A stretch of DNA of 5,588 nt from Deltaproteobacteria bacterium (GCA_031257955.1 JAIRNQ010000132.1:1-5588); one strand, 5' to 3'. Numbered from the stretch's first letter, positions 1-5,089 are shown. Numbers and translations are program-made. Notes: a model not told the origin generated them from the sequence alone.

Positions 1-2
1 GC

Positions 3-164
3 CGACCCCTTTTGGCCCTGGCCAACGCCGCCGGGGCCGGGGATCCCTACGGAAGGGGCCCCTACCCGCCCGTTCCGAACGGGCCCGGGCCCGCCTTTGG
101 GGCAAGCGACTTTAGGCCGGCGGGCTTTGGCCCCGGGCTGGTTGGACCCCATGTCGCCGCTTAA
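3..164 (+). CDS. C-terminal end of an unidentified upstream gene (partial)
   Basis: The frame beginning at base 3 is open from the left edge to a TAA at 162-164 and encodes about 53 residues. Its codons follow the style of the other genes here (TTG GCC CTG GCC AAC GCC GCC, mostly G or C in third position). The competing frame that extends the next gene leftwards reads as an implausible run of Pro, Thr and Gly. The peptide starts RPLLALANAAGAGDPYGRGP and continues rich in Gly and Pro; it has no cysteine motif and no hydrophobic segment, so it looks like a flexible tail. Its last 14 bases overlap the ATG at 151, an arrangement typical of translationally coupled operon genes. Position just before an Rnf gene makes another rnf subunit possible, but no homology was recognised. 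Reading frame moderately sure, identity unknown. Confidence 0.5.
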   Translation, partial: RPLLALANAAGAGDPYGRGPYPPVPNGPGPAFGASDFRPAGFGPGLVGPHVAA

Positions 165-1725
165 ACTCAGGCCCGGACCCTTCCTGGCCCCGACCCGTCC
201 CGGACCGGAGGCCATCACCGCCCTGACCCTGGTCCCCTGGTTCGTTTTTTTGGTCGCGGTCGGTTTTTTTTGGCCCCCCCTCTCCCCGTTGGTAAGCCTG
301 GCCGCCCTGGGGCTGGCCAAAAGCTCCCAAGGTTCCCAAGGTCACCCTGGTTCCCAAGGCCCAAAAGGCCACGAAGGCCCCAAGCCTTGGGCCTTCGTGG
401 CCCTGCACTCGGCGCTGGCCGCCGTGGCCATTGGCCCCGGGGCCGGGCCCGGCGCTTATCTGGCGGCCGGGCTGCTCACGGCCGTTCTGGCCTTAAATTG
501 GCCCATCTTTAGGCACCCATTTTTGCCGGCGGCCGCCTGCGGCCTTTTGGTGGAGTTTTCCCTTAGACGGTGGGCTTTTTTGGGCTACGACCTTCCCGCC
601 GGGCCAGCGGACGGACCCTTATCGGCCAGTCCTTGGCTGGCCGAACCCCGATTGGCCATCGCTTGGCTGGCCCAACCCGGAATCGTCGGATCTTGGCTGG
701 CCGGCGCCTGCCTAATCCTCCTTTTACCTTCCGCCCTGGCCAGTCTGTTAACCGGACGCCAAAGGATCCGTTTTGCCCTTTTGCCCCTGGCCGTATGGCT
801 GGCCTTCGAGGTCTGTCGCTTGGCCCTGGGCCGGGAGTCCCTGGACTGGTCGCTCGGGCCCCTCTGGCTGTGCTTGGCCTTCCAGCTGGGCCGGGAGTTT
901 TGGCCCTCCAACCGGGCTTGGCCCGGGCCGGCCTTGGTGGCCTTGGCCGGATTGTTCCTGGCCCTGACCCTGGCCTCGTCCGGGGCCACGGCCGCGGCCT
1001 TGGGCCTAGTCATGGCCCCCTACCCGGAAATCGTTTGGGGGCCGCCTTTCGCCCCAAATTTGGTGCCGGTGGGCGCGGCCCTGGCCTTGGCCTTCCTGTC
1101 GGTTTGCGAAATGGTCGTGGGCCTGGCCGGTCGGCGACGGGGAAAAATTCTGGCCTCAATAGTTCCCCGCCCGGAAGCCCCGCCGGAAAACCCCGATCTG
1201 GTGGCCCTTAGGCTTTGCGGCAAGGCCGACGGTTTTAAGGCTTCCGTTTACCGGGGACCGCCCGGCTGCCGGCTGGCCGCCGCCCTGGACGGCGGGCCCG
1301 AGGACTGCCCCGAGGGCTGCCTGACTTTTGGCGACTGCGCCGCCGGTTGCCCGCATGGGGCCATTACTTCCCTGGGCCCGGGCCGTCCGCCCAAAATCGA
1401 CAAGGCCCGCTGCCGCGGCTGCGGGGCCTGCTTGGCCGTTTGCCCCAAAAACCTTTTGGCCTTGCGGCCCCGTGAGGCCTCCTTCGCCGTCCTCTGCCGC
1501 GGCTCGGCCAAACTCAAGGACATGGACGCCCTCTGCCCGGTCGGTTGCCTTAAATGCGGCCGTTGCCGCAAGGCCTGCCCGGCCGGGGCCATCGAACGCC
1601 TGGGCGCCCTGGCCCCGCCAACGGTCTCCGACCCCCTTTGCCGAAAGGCCCGCCCCGACTGCGGCCTGGCCTGCCGCCCGGCCTGCCCCCGCTCCCTCCC
1701 CGGCCCGGCCATGGGCCGCTTTTAG
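151..1725 (+). CDS. rnfB: Rnf electron transport protein: RnfD-like membrane domain fused to RnfB-like polyferredoxin
   Basis: This 524-residue protein probably belongs to the membrane Rnf complex, which passes electrons from ferredoxin to NAD and pumps Na+ or H+. Residues ~22-327 hold eight or nine hydrophobic segments. They follow the RnfD pattern: a PF...P opening before the first helix, RHPFLPAAACGLL where RnfD has NPFNPAA, and WPSNRAWPG...APYPEIVWGPP near the end where RnfD has SPVTPKG...GGYPEG. Residues ~350-515 match the RnfB C-terminal region, with cysteine sets at 386/390/396/400, 421/424/427/431, 462/466/469/472/476 and 497/504/508/512. The last set has odd spacing (C-x6-C-x3-C-x3-C). 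The RnfB Fes domain is not seen, and the RnfD SGAT flavin site reads SASPWL (158-163). ATG151 is preferred because the upstream frame ends at 164 and the protein opens there with an RnfD-like start; TTG97 is also in frame. Neither has a clear ribosome binding site. The RnfB part is firm, the RnfD part is pattern-based. Confidence 0.8.
   Translation: MSPLKLRPGPFLAPTRPGPEAITALTLVPWFVFLVAVGFFWPPLSPLVSLAALGLAKSSQGSQGHPGSQGPKGHEGPKPWAFVALHSALAAVAIGPGAGPGAYLAAGLLTAVLALNWPIFRHPFLPAAACGLLVEFSLRRWAFLGYDLPAGPADGPLSASPWLAEPRLAIAWLAQPGIVGSWLAGACLILLLPSALASLLTGRQRIRFALLPLAVWLAFEVCRLALGRESLDWSLGPLWLCLAFQLGREFWPSNRAWPGPALVALAGLFLALTLASSGATAAALGLVMAPYPEIVWGPPFAPNLVPVGAALALAFLSVCEMVVGLAGRRRGKILASIVPRPEAPPENPDLVALRLCGKADGFKASVYRGPPGCRLAAALDGGPEDCPEGCLTFGDCAAGCPHGAITSLGPGRPPKIDKARCRGCGACLAVCPKNLLALRPREASFAVLCRGSAKLKDMDALCPVGCLKCGRCRKACPAGAIERLGALAPPTVSDPLCRKARPDCGLACRPACPRSLPGPAMGRF
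331..384 (+). repeat. Collagen-like Gly-X-Y stretch inside the rnf gene
   Basis: Residues 61-78 of the 524-residue protein are six uninterrupted Gly-X-Y triplets: GSQ GHP GSQ GPK GHE GPK. The 11-base word GGTTCCCAAGG occurs at 331-341 and 349-359, 18 bases apart, and a close variant lies at 322-332, so the stretch looks grown by short duplication. It falls in a hydrophilic loop between predicted membrane segments, where an insertion would be tolerated. Six triplets are too few to imply a stable collagen helix. Confidence 0.8.
367..402. repeat. Perfect 14-bp inverted repeat within coding sequence
   Basis: GGCCACGAAGGCCC at 367-380 is the exact reverse complement of GGGCCTTCGTGGCC at 389-402, with an 8-base loop (CAAGCCTT). 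It overlaps the end of the Gly-X-Y stretch and encodes GHEGPKPWAFVA. In RNA it would form a very stable hairpin inside the reading frame. Confidence 0.85.
632..721 (+). repeat. 30-base-period tandem repeat (10-residue WLA repeat) in rnf gene
   Basis: The 11-base word CTTGGCTGGCC occurs at 632-642, 662-672 and 692-702, exactly 30 bases apart. In protein this gives Trp-Leu-Ala at residues 162, 172 and 182, each starting a 10-residue unit (WLAEPRLAIA, WLAQPGIVGS, WLAGACLILL). The array follows directly on SASPWL, which sits where RnfD normally has its SGATPL flavin-attachment motif. Confidence 0.8.
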
Positions 1726-1730
1726 CGACC

Positions 1731-1754
1731 CCGGCACCCAGCCGGTATTTTTTT
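1731..1754 (+). terminator. Intrinsic terminator of the rnf transcript
   Basis: CCGGC (1731-1735), loop ACCCA, GCCGG (1741-1745), then TA and seven T (1748-1754). It begins five bases after the rnf stop codon, so it should end the rnf operon transcript. Confidence 0.75.
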
Positions 1755-1797
1755 GGGGGCCCAGGTCCCCGATTGTCCCAACGGAAACTTTTTTTGC

Positions 1798-1823
1798 CCC
1801 GGGCCAGGCCCGGGATTTTTTTT
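1798..1823 (+). terminator. Second terminator-like hairpin in the array
   Basis: CCCGGGCC (1798-1805), A, GGCCCGGG (1807-1814), then A and eight T (1816-1823). The arms are perfect; opening the two inner pairs leaves a 6-bp all-GC stem with a 5-base loop, followed at once by the T-run. Confidence 0.65.
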
Positions 1824-1847
1824 GGGCCCGGCAGAGACTTTTTTGGG

Positions 1848-1873
1848 CCCGGTCCAGGCTCGGGATTTTTTTT
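1848..1873 (+). terminator. Third, weaker terminator-like hairpin in the array
   Basis: CCCGG (1848-1852) can pair with TCGGG (1860-1864) including one G-T pair, followed by A and eight T (1866-1873). It is the diverged copy of the hairpin at 1798-1823, and its shorter stem should make it less efficient. Confidence 0.45.
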
Positions 1874-2089
1874 GGGGGCCCGGCAGAGACTTTTTTGGGC
1901 CCGGTTCAGGCCTTGGGGCCGGGTAAAAATGGGTTAATTGAATTTCATGGCTAAATTTATTCCCCTCTAATTTTAATACGAATCCAGATCAGATCTCTAA
2001 CTACTTCTGATAAAGGGGATTGTATTTTCCAAAAGAATATACGTTTTCTTGACATGCCAGTAAGTTTCTCAACCAACAAGAAAGTACTC

Positions 2090-2119
2090 TTGAACTTGCA
2101 TATTCAAACCGACTATGGT
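2090..2119 (+). promoter_or_regulatory. Possible sigma-70 promoter in the spacer
   Basis: TTGAAC (2090-2095) and TATGGT (2114-2119) are separated by 18 bases. Both boxes are imperfect, so this is weak evidence on its own; its position just before a GC-rich hairpin-forming segment is what makes it worth noting. Confidence 0.3.
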
Positions 2120-2125
2120 AACAAT

Positions 2126-2383
2126 AACATTTCAAGGCTCAAGTCGGACCTTCTTGGGGGTTGCTTGAGCCCGCGGGGTTCCCTTTTGTCGCCGGTAAGG
2201 CCATCCGCCAGCCGGTGAAGGGTGCCAGAAGGCTAAGCCAGTCGGGGGTTTGGGCCAAGGGTTGTTTAAAAAGCTAAGCCGGGCCTGGGCCTTGGGAGAG
2301 CATTTGTAAAAAATTAAGGCTTTATTGATCAAACTACGATTAATTCGGTAGTTACAGATTTAAGTATTGTAACTTTATTTTTT
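2126..2383 (+). ncRNA. Candidate structured small RNA (speculative)
   Basis: A possible promoter (2090-2119) is followed by a perfect 8-bp hairpin GGCTCAAG/CTTGAGCC (2136-2171), a GC-rich body that can form further helices such as CCAAGG with CCTTGG (around 2254 and 2290), and an AT-stem hairpin with a T-rich tail (2350-2383). This is the layout of an independent small RNA in an AT-rich setting, but no family was recognised. It could equally be decayed repeat DNA or an apgM leader. Confidence 0.2.
2350..2383 (+). terminator. Possible intrinsic terminator (AT-rich stem)
   Basis: AGTTACA (2350-2356) pairs perfectly with TGTAACT (2368-2374) across an 11-base loop, followed by TTATTTTTTATTT. The T-rich tail fits a terminator, but the 7-bp stem is only moderately stable. 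If active it would separate apgM from anything transcribed upstream. Confidence 0.4.
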
Positions 2384-2613
2384 ATTTGTTCTATTAAGCC
2401 TACGCCGGCCAACAAGGTGTCAACCCAGCCGAGCCCAAAGGCTTGGCAGTTTACGGCGGACCCAGCGAAAGACTTGTCATTGACGCTCAAAAGTGTTATT
2501 TTATTCCGGCTTTGGCGTTAATTGTCGCCTCGGATAAATCGCGACCCCCGGCGACGCGAACAGCCCAGAAACACCCTTGGGGTGGCCCCGGGCAAAATAA
2601 CATACGATTGAGC

Positions 2614-3831
2614 ATGAAATACTTGATTTTGATCGGCGACGGTATGGGCGACCGTCCCATCGCCTCGTTGGGCGATCTTACGCCCTTGGCCCGGGCCCAT
2701 ACGCCCAACATGGATCGCTTGGCCCAAAACGGCCAGCTGGGAAGGGTAAAAACCATCCCCGACGGCCTCCCACCCGGCTCGGACGTGGCTATCATGTCAC
2801 TGATGGGCTTTAACCCCCAAGGGGTCCTGACCGGTCGGGGCCCACTGGAAGCCTTGGCCCTAAAGGTGCCGCTGGCCGAGGGCGAACTGGCCTTCCGGCT
2901 GAACTTGGTCACCATAGAGTTTGGCGAGCGGACGGTTATTCGCGACCACTCCGCCGGCGACATCTCCTCCCCGGAGGCCAAACCTCTTTTGGAGGCTTTG
3001 CGGGAAGGGCTCCCGCTGGCGCCAGGCCAGACCATTTACCAGGGGTTCTCCTACAGAAACGTCCTGGTTTGGCCCGGGGCCCCGGAGGGGCTGCCCTCGA
3101 TACCGCCCCACGACTGGTTGGACCGGCCCATAAACGCCACCCTCGAGGATCCGGCCTTCCGGCCCTTGGCCGAGTTGGTCCGGGCCTCCTGGCCCCTTTT
3201 GGCCAACCACCCGGTAAACCAGGCCCGGGTTAAACGAAATCTGCGCCAGGCCAATTCCCTTTGGCTGTGGGGGCAGGGACGCAAGCCCAACGTCAAGACT
3301 TATTTTGAGCGTTGGGGCCTAAACGGGGCCACGGTCTCGGCCGTGGACATTATCCGGGGCCTGGGCTTGGCCACCGGCCTTAAGCCCCTGACCGTGGAAG
3401 GGGCCACCGGGGGCCTGGACACCAACTTCCAAGGCAAGGTGGAGGCCGCGCTTTCGGCCTTAAAGCAGACGGATTTGGTGGTGATCCACCTGGAGGCCCC
3501 GGACGAGACCTCACACCAAGGCCAGCTGGCTCTAAAGCTTCAGGCCATAGAAAGCTTCGATGCCAAGATCGTCGGGGCCACGCTTGAGGGCCTGGATCGG
3601 TCCGGGGAGGACTATCGGCTCATCGTGGCATGCGACCACTACACGCCACTGGAGATAAAGACCCACAGCGACGACCCGGTGCCCTTCATCCTCTACGACA
3701 GCCGGGGCTTGGTCCGCCAGGGCCCACCGGCCTTGGGCTACTCGGAAGCGGAGGCCGAAAAAACGGGCTTTTTCGTGCCCGATGGCTTGGCTTTGGGCCG
3801 TCTGTTTTTTGGGCCGGAAAAAGGCCTTTAA
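2614..3831 (+). CDS. apgM: Cofactor-independent phosphoglycerate mutase, ApgM family
   Basis: This 405-residue cytosolic enzyme should interconvert 3- and 2-phosphoglycerate in lower glycolysis and gluconeogenesis. It has the full length and motifs of the archaeal-type, alkaline-phosphatase-superfamily mutases: GDGMGD (8-13) with metal-binding Asp9, TPNMD (30-34), PPGSD (53-57) with predicted phospho-acceptor Ser56, TGRGPLEA (73-80), RDHSAG (110-115), HPVN (199-202), WLWGQG (217-222), GATGGLDTNFQGK (263-275), HLEAPDETSH (292-301), and the metal ligands of CDHYTP (340-345) and KTHSDDPVPF (349-358). ATG2614 is chosen because MKYLILIGDG is the usual family start; the open frame back to a TTG at 2443 has no family resemblance. 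The ribosome binding site is weak. Some bacterial members are labelled proposed homoserine kinases; no threonine pathway gene is in view to favour that. The gene stands alone, more than 150 bases from the next. Confidence 0.95.
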   Translation: MKYLILIGDGMGDRPIASLGDLTPLARAHTPNMDRLAQNGQLGRVKTIPDGLPPGSDVAIMSLMGFNPQGVLTGRGPLEALALKVPLAEGELAFRLNLVTIEFGERTVIRDHSAGDISSPEAKPLLEALREGLPLAPGQTIYQGFSYRNVLVWPGAPEGLPSIPPHDWLDRPINATLEDPAFRPLAELVRASWPLLANHPVNQARVKRNLRQANSLWLWGQGRKPNVKTYFERWGLNGATVSAVDIIRGLGLATGLKPLTVEGATGGLDTNFQGKVEAALSALKQTDLVVIHLEAPDETSHQGQLALKLQAIESFDAKIVGATLEGLDRSGEDYRLIVACDHYTPLEIKTHSDDPVPFILYDSRGLVRQGPPALGYSEAEAEKTGFFVPDGLALGRLFFGPEKGL

Positions 3832-3841
3832 TTGGCGCGCC

Positions 3842-3893
3842 GGTCGTAAGCCCAGGCTTACGGCCCAGCCGTGACCCCCTCTCTTGCGGCTGG
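3842..3893 (+). repeat. Two adjacent hairpins after apgM
   Basis: The first pairs GGTCGTAAGCC (3842-3852) with GGCTTACGGCC (3855-3865), perfect for its inner 8 bp and with one G-T pair in the outer part. The second pairs CCAGCCG (3865-3871) with CGGCTGG (3887-3893). They begin 11 bases after the apgM stop. No T-run follows, so they may protect the mRNA 3' end or act as a factor-dependent stop rather than as an intrinsic terminator. Confidence 0.6.
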
Positions 3894-3899
3894 AAGTGG

Positions 3900-3960
3900 G
3901 CCTTTGGTTTGAGCCGGTAATGTGCCTTTAGTTTGCGCCGGTAATAGGCTTTAGTTTGTA
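3900..3960 (+). repeat. 24-base tandem repeat, about 2.5 copies
   Basis: Two 24-base units (3900-3923 and 3924-3947) share GCCTTTRGTTTG, one variable base, then GCCGGTAAT. A third, partial copy starts at 3948 (GCTTTAGTTTGTA). The array lies between the apgM hairpins and the thioesterase start. Confidence 0.75.
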
Positions 3961-3988
3961 CTCTTGAGCCTTAGTTGTAAGTTTATAT

Positions 3989-4429
3989 ATGCCTAAGATA
4001 ATATATCCGCCTTCTAATGAGTCGTTCATATCCACCTCTTGGTATCGAGTGCTATACGTCGATACGGACAACATGGGAATAGTTAACAACAGCCACTATT
4101 TTCGTTTTTTCGAGCAGGCCAGGAACGAACATTTACGCCAACTGAAGATGACCTACGCCGAAGTGGAAAGAAGGGGTATCCGAACCCCGCTGACCGAGAC
4201 CGGGGCCCATTTTTACGCCTCCTTCCACTACGACGATCTGATTCGCATCGAGTGCTGGGTCTCCCAGATCAAAAGGGCCAGTTTCCGCTTCGAGTACTTA
4301 CTGTACCTGGACGAGAACCCCGAGGTCAGGGTCTCGGGCTACACCGTTCACGCCACCTTGGAGGAGGATCTTAAGGTGGTAAAGATACCCGACTGGCTCC
4401 GGGAGGTCATCTGCCCAAGCCGCCCATAA
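3989..4429 (+). CDS. Acyl-CoA thioesterase, YbgC/4-hydroxybenzoyl-CoA thioesterase family (hotdog fold)
   Basis: The 146-residue product is full length for a single hotdog domain that hydrolyses acyl-CoA thioesters in the cytoplasm. The family signature lies at residues 19-45: YRVLYVDTDNMGIVNNSHYF, then FFEQAR. Asp27, the second Asp of DTD, aligns with the catalytic Asp of 4-hydroxybenzoyl-CoA thioesterase. The YDDLIRIECWVSQIKRASFRFEY strand region (81-103) also fits. Substrate cannot be told from sequence; YbgC proteins take short-chain or phospholipid-related acyl-CoAs. No tol-pal genes, the usual YbgC neighbours, are in view. The ATG at 3989 gives the normal domain start but has no clear ribosome binding site; GTTTATATATG just before it is AT-rich and could even be a -10 element. 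Its codons are less extreme than those of the rnf gene. Class sure, role open. Confidence 0.9.
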   Translation: MPKIIYPPSNESFISTSWYRVLYVDTDNMGIVNNSHYFRFFEQARNEHLRQLKMTYAEVERRGIRTPLTETGAHFYASFHYDDLIRIECWVSQIKRASFRFEYLLYLDENPEVRVSGYTVHATLEEDLKVVKIPDWLREVICPSRP

Positions 4430-4438
4430 CCGGCTTGG
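4415..4438 (+). repeat. Hairpin spanning the thioesterase stop codon
   Basis: CCAAGCCG (4415-4422) and CGGCTTGG (4431-4438) are perfect complements with an 8-base loop that contains the TAA stop. No T-run follows, so it is probably an mRNA-end stabiliser or a factor-dependent stop rather than an intrinsic terminator. Confidence 0.55.
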
Positions 4439-4516
4439 CCAGAAGGACATGATCGGCGGCGAAACTTCGGCGACGGTTTTTAGCTTTTAGGCCACTGGCC
4501 TTAAGCCAGCCATGGA

Positions 4517-4639
4517 CCCGTTCCATTGCGCCCGGCAGCGCCGATCCATGGTCGGCTACCCCGAGCCTATGCCCGGTAACCCCGAGCCTTGGTCGGTAAC
4601 CCCGTTCCATTGCGCCCGGCAGCGCCGATCCATGGTCGG
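4517..4639 (+). repeat. Perfect 39-base direct repeat with short tandem units between
   Basis: Bases 4517-4555 and 4601-4639 are identical over all 39 positions, both starting CCCGTTCCATTGCG and ending GATCCATGGTCGG, with an 84-base period. The 45 bases between carry a smaller unit of 20-21 bases built on ACCCCGAGCCT (4558-4568 and 4579-4589) preceded by GGTAAC or GGCTAC; GGTAACCCC again leads into the second copy. Perfect identity implies recent duplication or selection. Confidence 0.9.
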
Positions 4640-4739
4640 GGGCCATGGCCCACGGATTCGTGACTCCAAAGCCTTTCAGCGGGGCGGTCCAACAATGGAC
4701 TAGAACTGGCAAGCACAGTCACGCTTAACGCCTTTTAAG

Positions 4740-4774
4740 CCCAACCCACCGTTATAGCTGGGTTGGGGCCCCAA
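4740..4774. repeat. 9-bp inverted repeat overlapping a 12-bp palindrome
   Basis: CCCAACCCA (4740-4748) pairs perfectly with TGGGTTGGG (4759-4767) around a 10-base loop CCGTTATAGC. The right arm runs into the perfect palindrome TTGGGGCCCCAA (4763-4774). The two structures exclude one another in RNA. They lie about 110 bases before the regulator gene. Confidence 0.7.
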
Positions 4775-4823
4775 ACCGGCAGAGGCGCCCACGGCGCCAG
4801 AAGCCGAATACATCACCACCCAA

Positions 4824-4846
4824 CACCCGGGATAGCGGTCCCGGTG
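4824..4846 (+). promoter_or_regulatory. Possible operator or leader hairpin before the regulator gene
   Basis: CACCCGGGA (4824-4832) is the reverse complement of TCCCGGTG (4839-4846) apart from one extra C. It ends 33 bases before the start codon of a Cro/C1-type regulator, a common place for an autoregulatory operator. No matching -35 and -10 pair was found beside it, so the role is a guess. Confidence 0.3.
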
Positions 4847-4879
4847 CTTGAAATCGAGCATCGAAAGAGGAGTCTCACG

Positions 4880-5089
4880 ATGAAGGTCAATGGCGCGGCG
4901 TTTAAAAAAATGAGGGAGAGCCGGCTTTTGGGCCCCTACAATCTAGCCAAACTGGCTGGCATTTCGCCCAGTATCATTAAATCAATTGAGCAAGGCGGAT
5001 CGCCGCGGCTGGAATCCATCCGCAAAGTGTTAACCGCCCTGGATCTAACCGTGCAGGACGCCTACCAGCTTAAAATGCTTGAGGAGTGA
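4880..5089 (+). CDS. Small Cro/C1-type (XRE) helix-turn-helix regulator
   Basis: The 69-residue product is essentially one DNA-binding domain. Residues ~8-58 follow the five-helix XRE pattern: FKKMRESR, then the helix-turn-helix NLAKLAGISPSIIKSIEQG (21-39) with Leu-Ala-Gly-Ile-Ser at the turn, then SPRLESIRKVLTALDLTVQD where the family has a helix on which a short threshold of hydrophobic residues packs. There is no sensor or dimerisation domain beyond it. ATG4880 is supported by a strong ribosome binding site, AAAGAGGAG (4864-4872), seven bases upstream; the frame is open further left but without domain sense. Such proteins act as phage or plasmid repressors, restriction-modification controllers, or antitoxins. 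No toxin, methylase or phage gene is adjacent, so its target is unknown; it may control itself. A terminator lies about 95 bases after its stop. Confidence 0.85.
   Translation: MKVNGAAFKKMRESRLLGPYNLAKLAGISPSIIKSIEQGGSPRLESIRKVLTALDLTVQDAYQLKMLEE

Larger units (their letters stand above)
1741..1909 (+). repeat. Tandem repeat array with alternating GC blocks and T-runs
   Basis: Three units lie head to tail: a diverged one of about 67 bases (1741-1807), then 50 bases (1808-1857) and 52 bases (1858-1909). The last two are nearly identical and differ mainly by two extra G after the T8 run. Each has the order GGG-A-T8, GGGCCC, a CAGAGAC-like core, T6-7, GGGCCCGG. A broken fourth start follows at 1910. 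All repeat boundaries carry terminator-like hairpins. The array reads through in one forward frame with FF-rich peptide, but that frame is the wrong one for the rnf gene and does not look coding. Confidence 0.8.
1926..2442. other. Mosaic spacer without a supported gene
   Basis: The first ~200 bases (to about 2130) are strikingly AT-rich for this genome, 2134-2300 is GC-rich, and 2300-2400 is AT-rich again. Inverted repeats seen: AATCC/GGATT outside ATCAGA/TCTGAT (1981-2021), TTTCTTG/CAAGAAA (2045-2051 with 2077-2083), GGCTCAAG/CTTGAGCC (2136-2143 with 2164-2171) and AGTTACA/TGTAACT (2350-2356 with 2368-2374). A diverged direct repeat built on GCTAAGCC lies at ~2230-2257 and ~2268-2290. No open frame here has coding character, and no known riboswitch or housekeeping RNA was recognised. 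Confidence 0.7.
4430..4879. other. Repeat-rich spacer of 450 bases without a supported gene
   Basis: It holds a duplicated 39-base element, short tandem units, and a series of hairpins and palindromes listed separately. Besides those, CCATGGA (4510-4516) and TCCATGG (4545-4551) are inverted, and GGCGCC at 4784-4789 and 4793-4798 can pair across three bases. Open frames on both strands (a 63-residue one forward, a 101-residue one reverse) simply translate the repeats and carry no recognisable domain. Confidence 0.7.

Noticed and set aside
97..150. TTG97 as start of the rnf gene
   Set aside because: It has no ribosome binding site, adds a segment unlike RnfD, and overlaps a better coding frame of the upstream gene up to 164.
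979..990. SGAT at residues 277-280 as the RnfD flavin site
   Set aside because: It lies in a hydrophobic helix near the end of the membrane domain, not in the loop where RnfD carries FMN.
1156..1737. Long open frames on the reverse strand and other frames across the rnf gene
   Set aside because: High GC content removes stops; the cysteine motifs and codon style support only the forward frame.
1328..1954. Forward open frame running through the terminator repeat array, giving FFWGP-like peptides
   Set aside because: Its first part is a shadow of the rnf gene and its second part only translates the repeats.
2049..2054. TTGACA as a promoter -35 box
   Set aside because: No acceptable -10 box lies 16-18 bases downstream.
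2131..2300. Known riboswitch, RNase P RNA, tmRNA, SRP RNA or 6S RNA
   Set aside because: I looked for the conserved words of cobalamin, TPP, SAM, glycine, c-di-GMP and molybdenum cofactor riboswitches and of these RNAs and found none.
2132..2332. 66-residue reverse-strand open frame in the spacer
   Set aside because: No domain, no ribosome binding site, low-complexity Pro-rich peptide; it coincides with the GC-rich hairpin segment.
2443..2613. 57-residue N-terminal extension of ApgM
   Set aside because: The family starts at MKYLILIGDG; the extension has no resemblance and begins at TTG.
4517..4639. CRISPR array
   Set aside because: Only two copies of the 39-mer, the spacer itself contains smaller repeats, and no cas gene is seen.
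4407..4712. Repetitive open frames on both strands (101 residues reverse, 63 forward) as a peptide precursor
   Set aside because: They arise from the duplicated 39-mer, lack a ribosome binding site and a leader-core layout, and have no maturation genes nearby.
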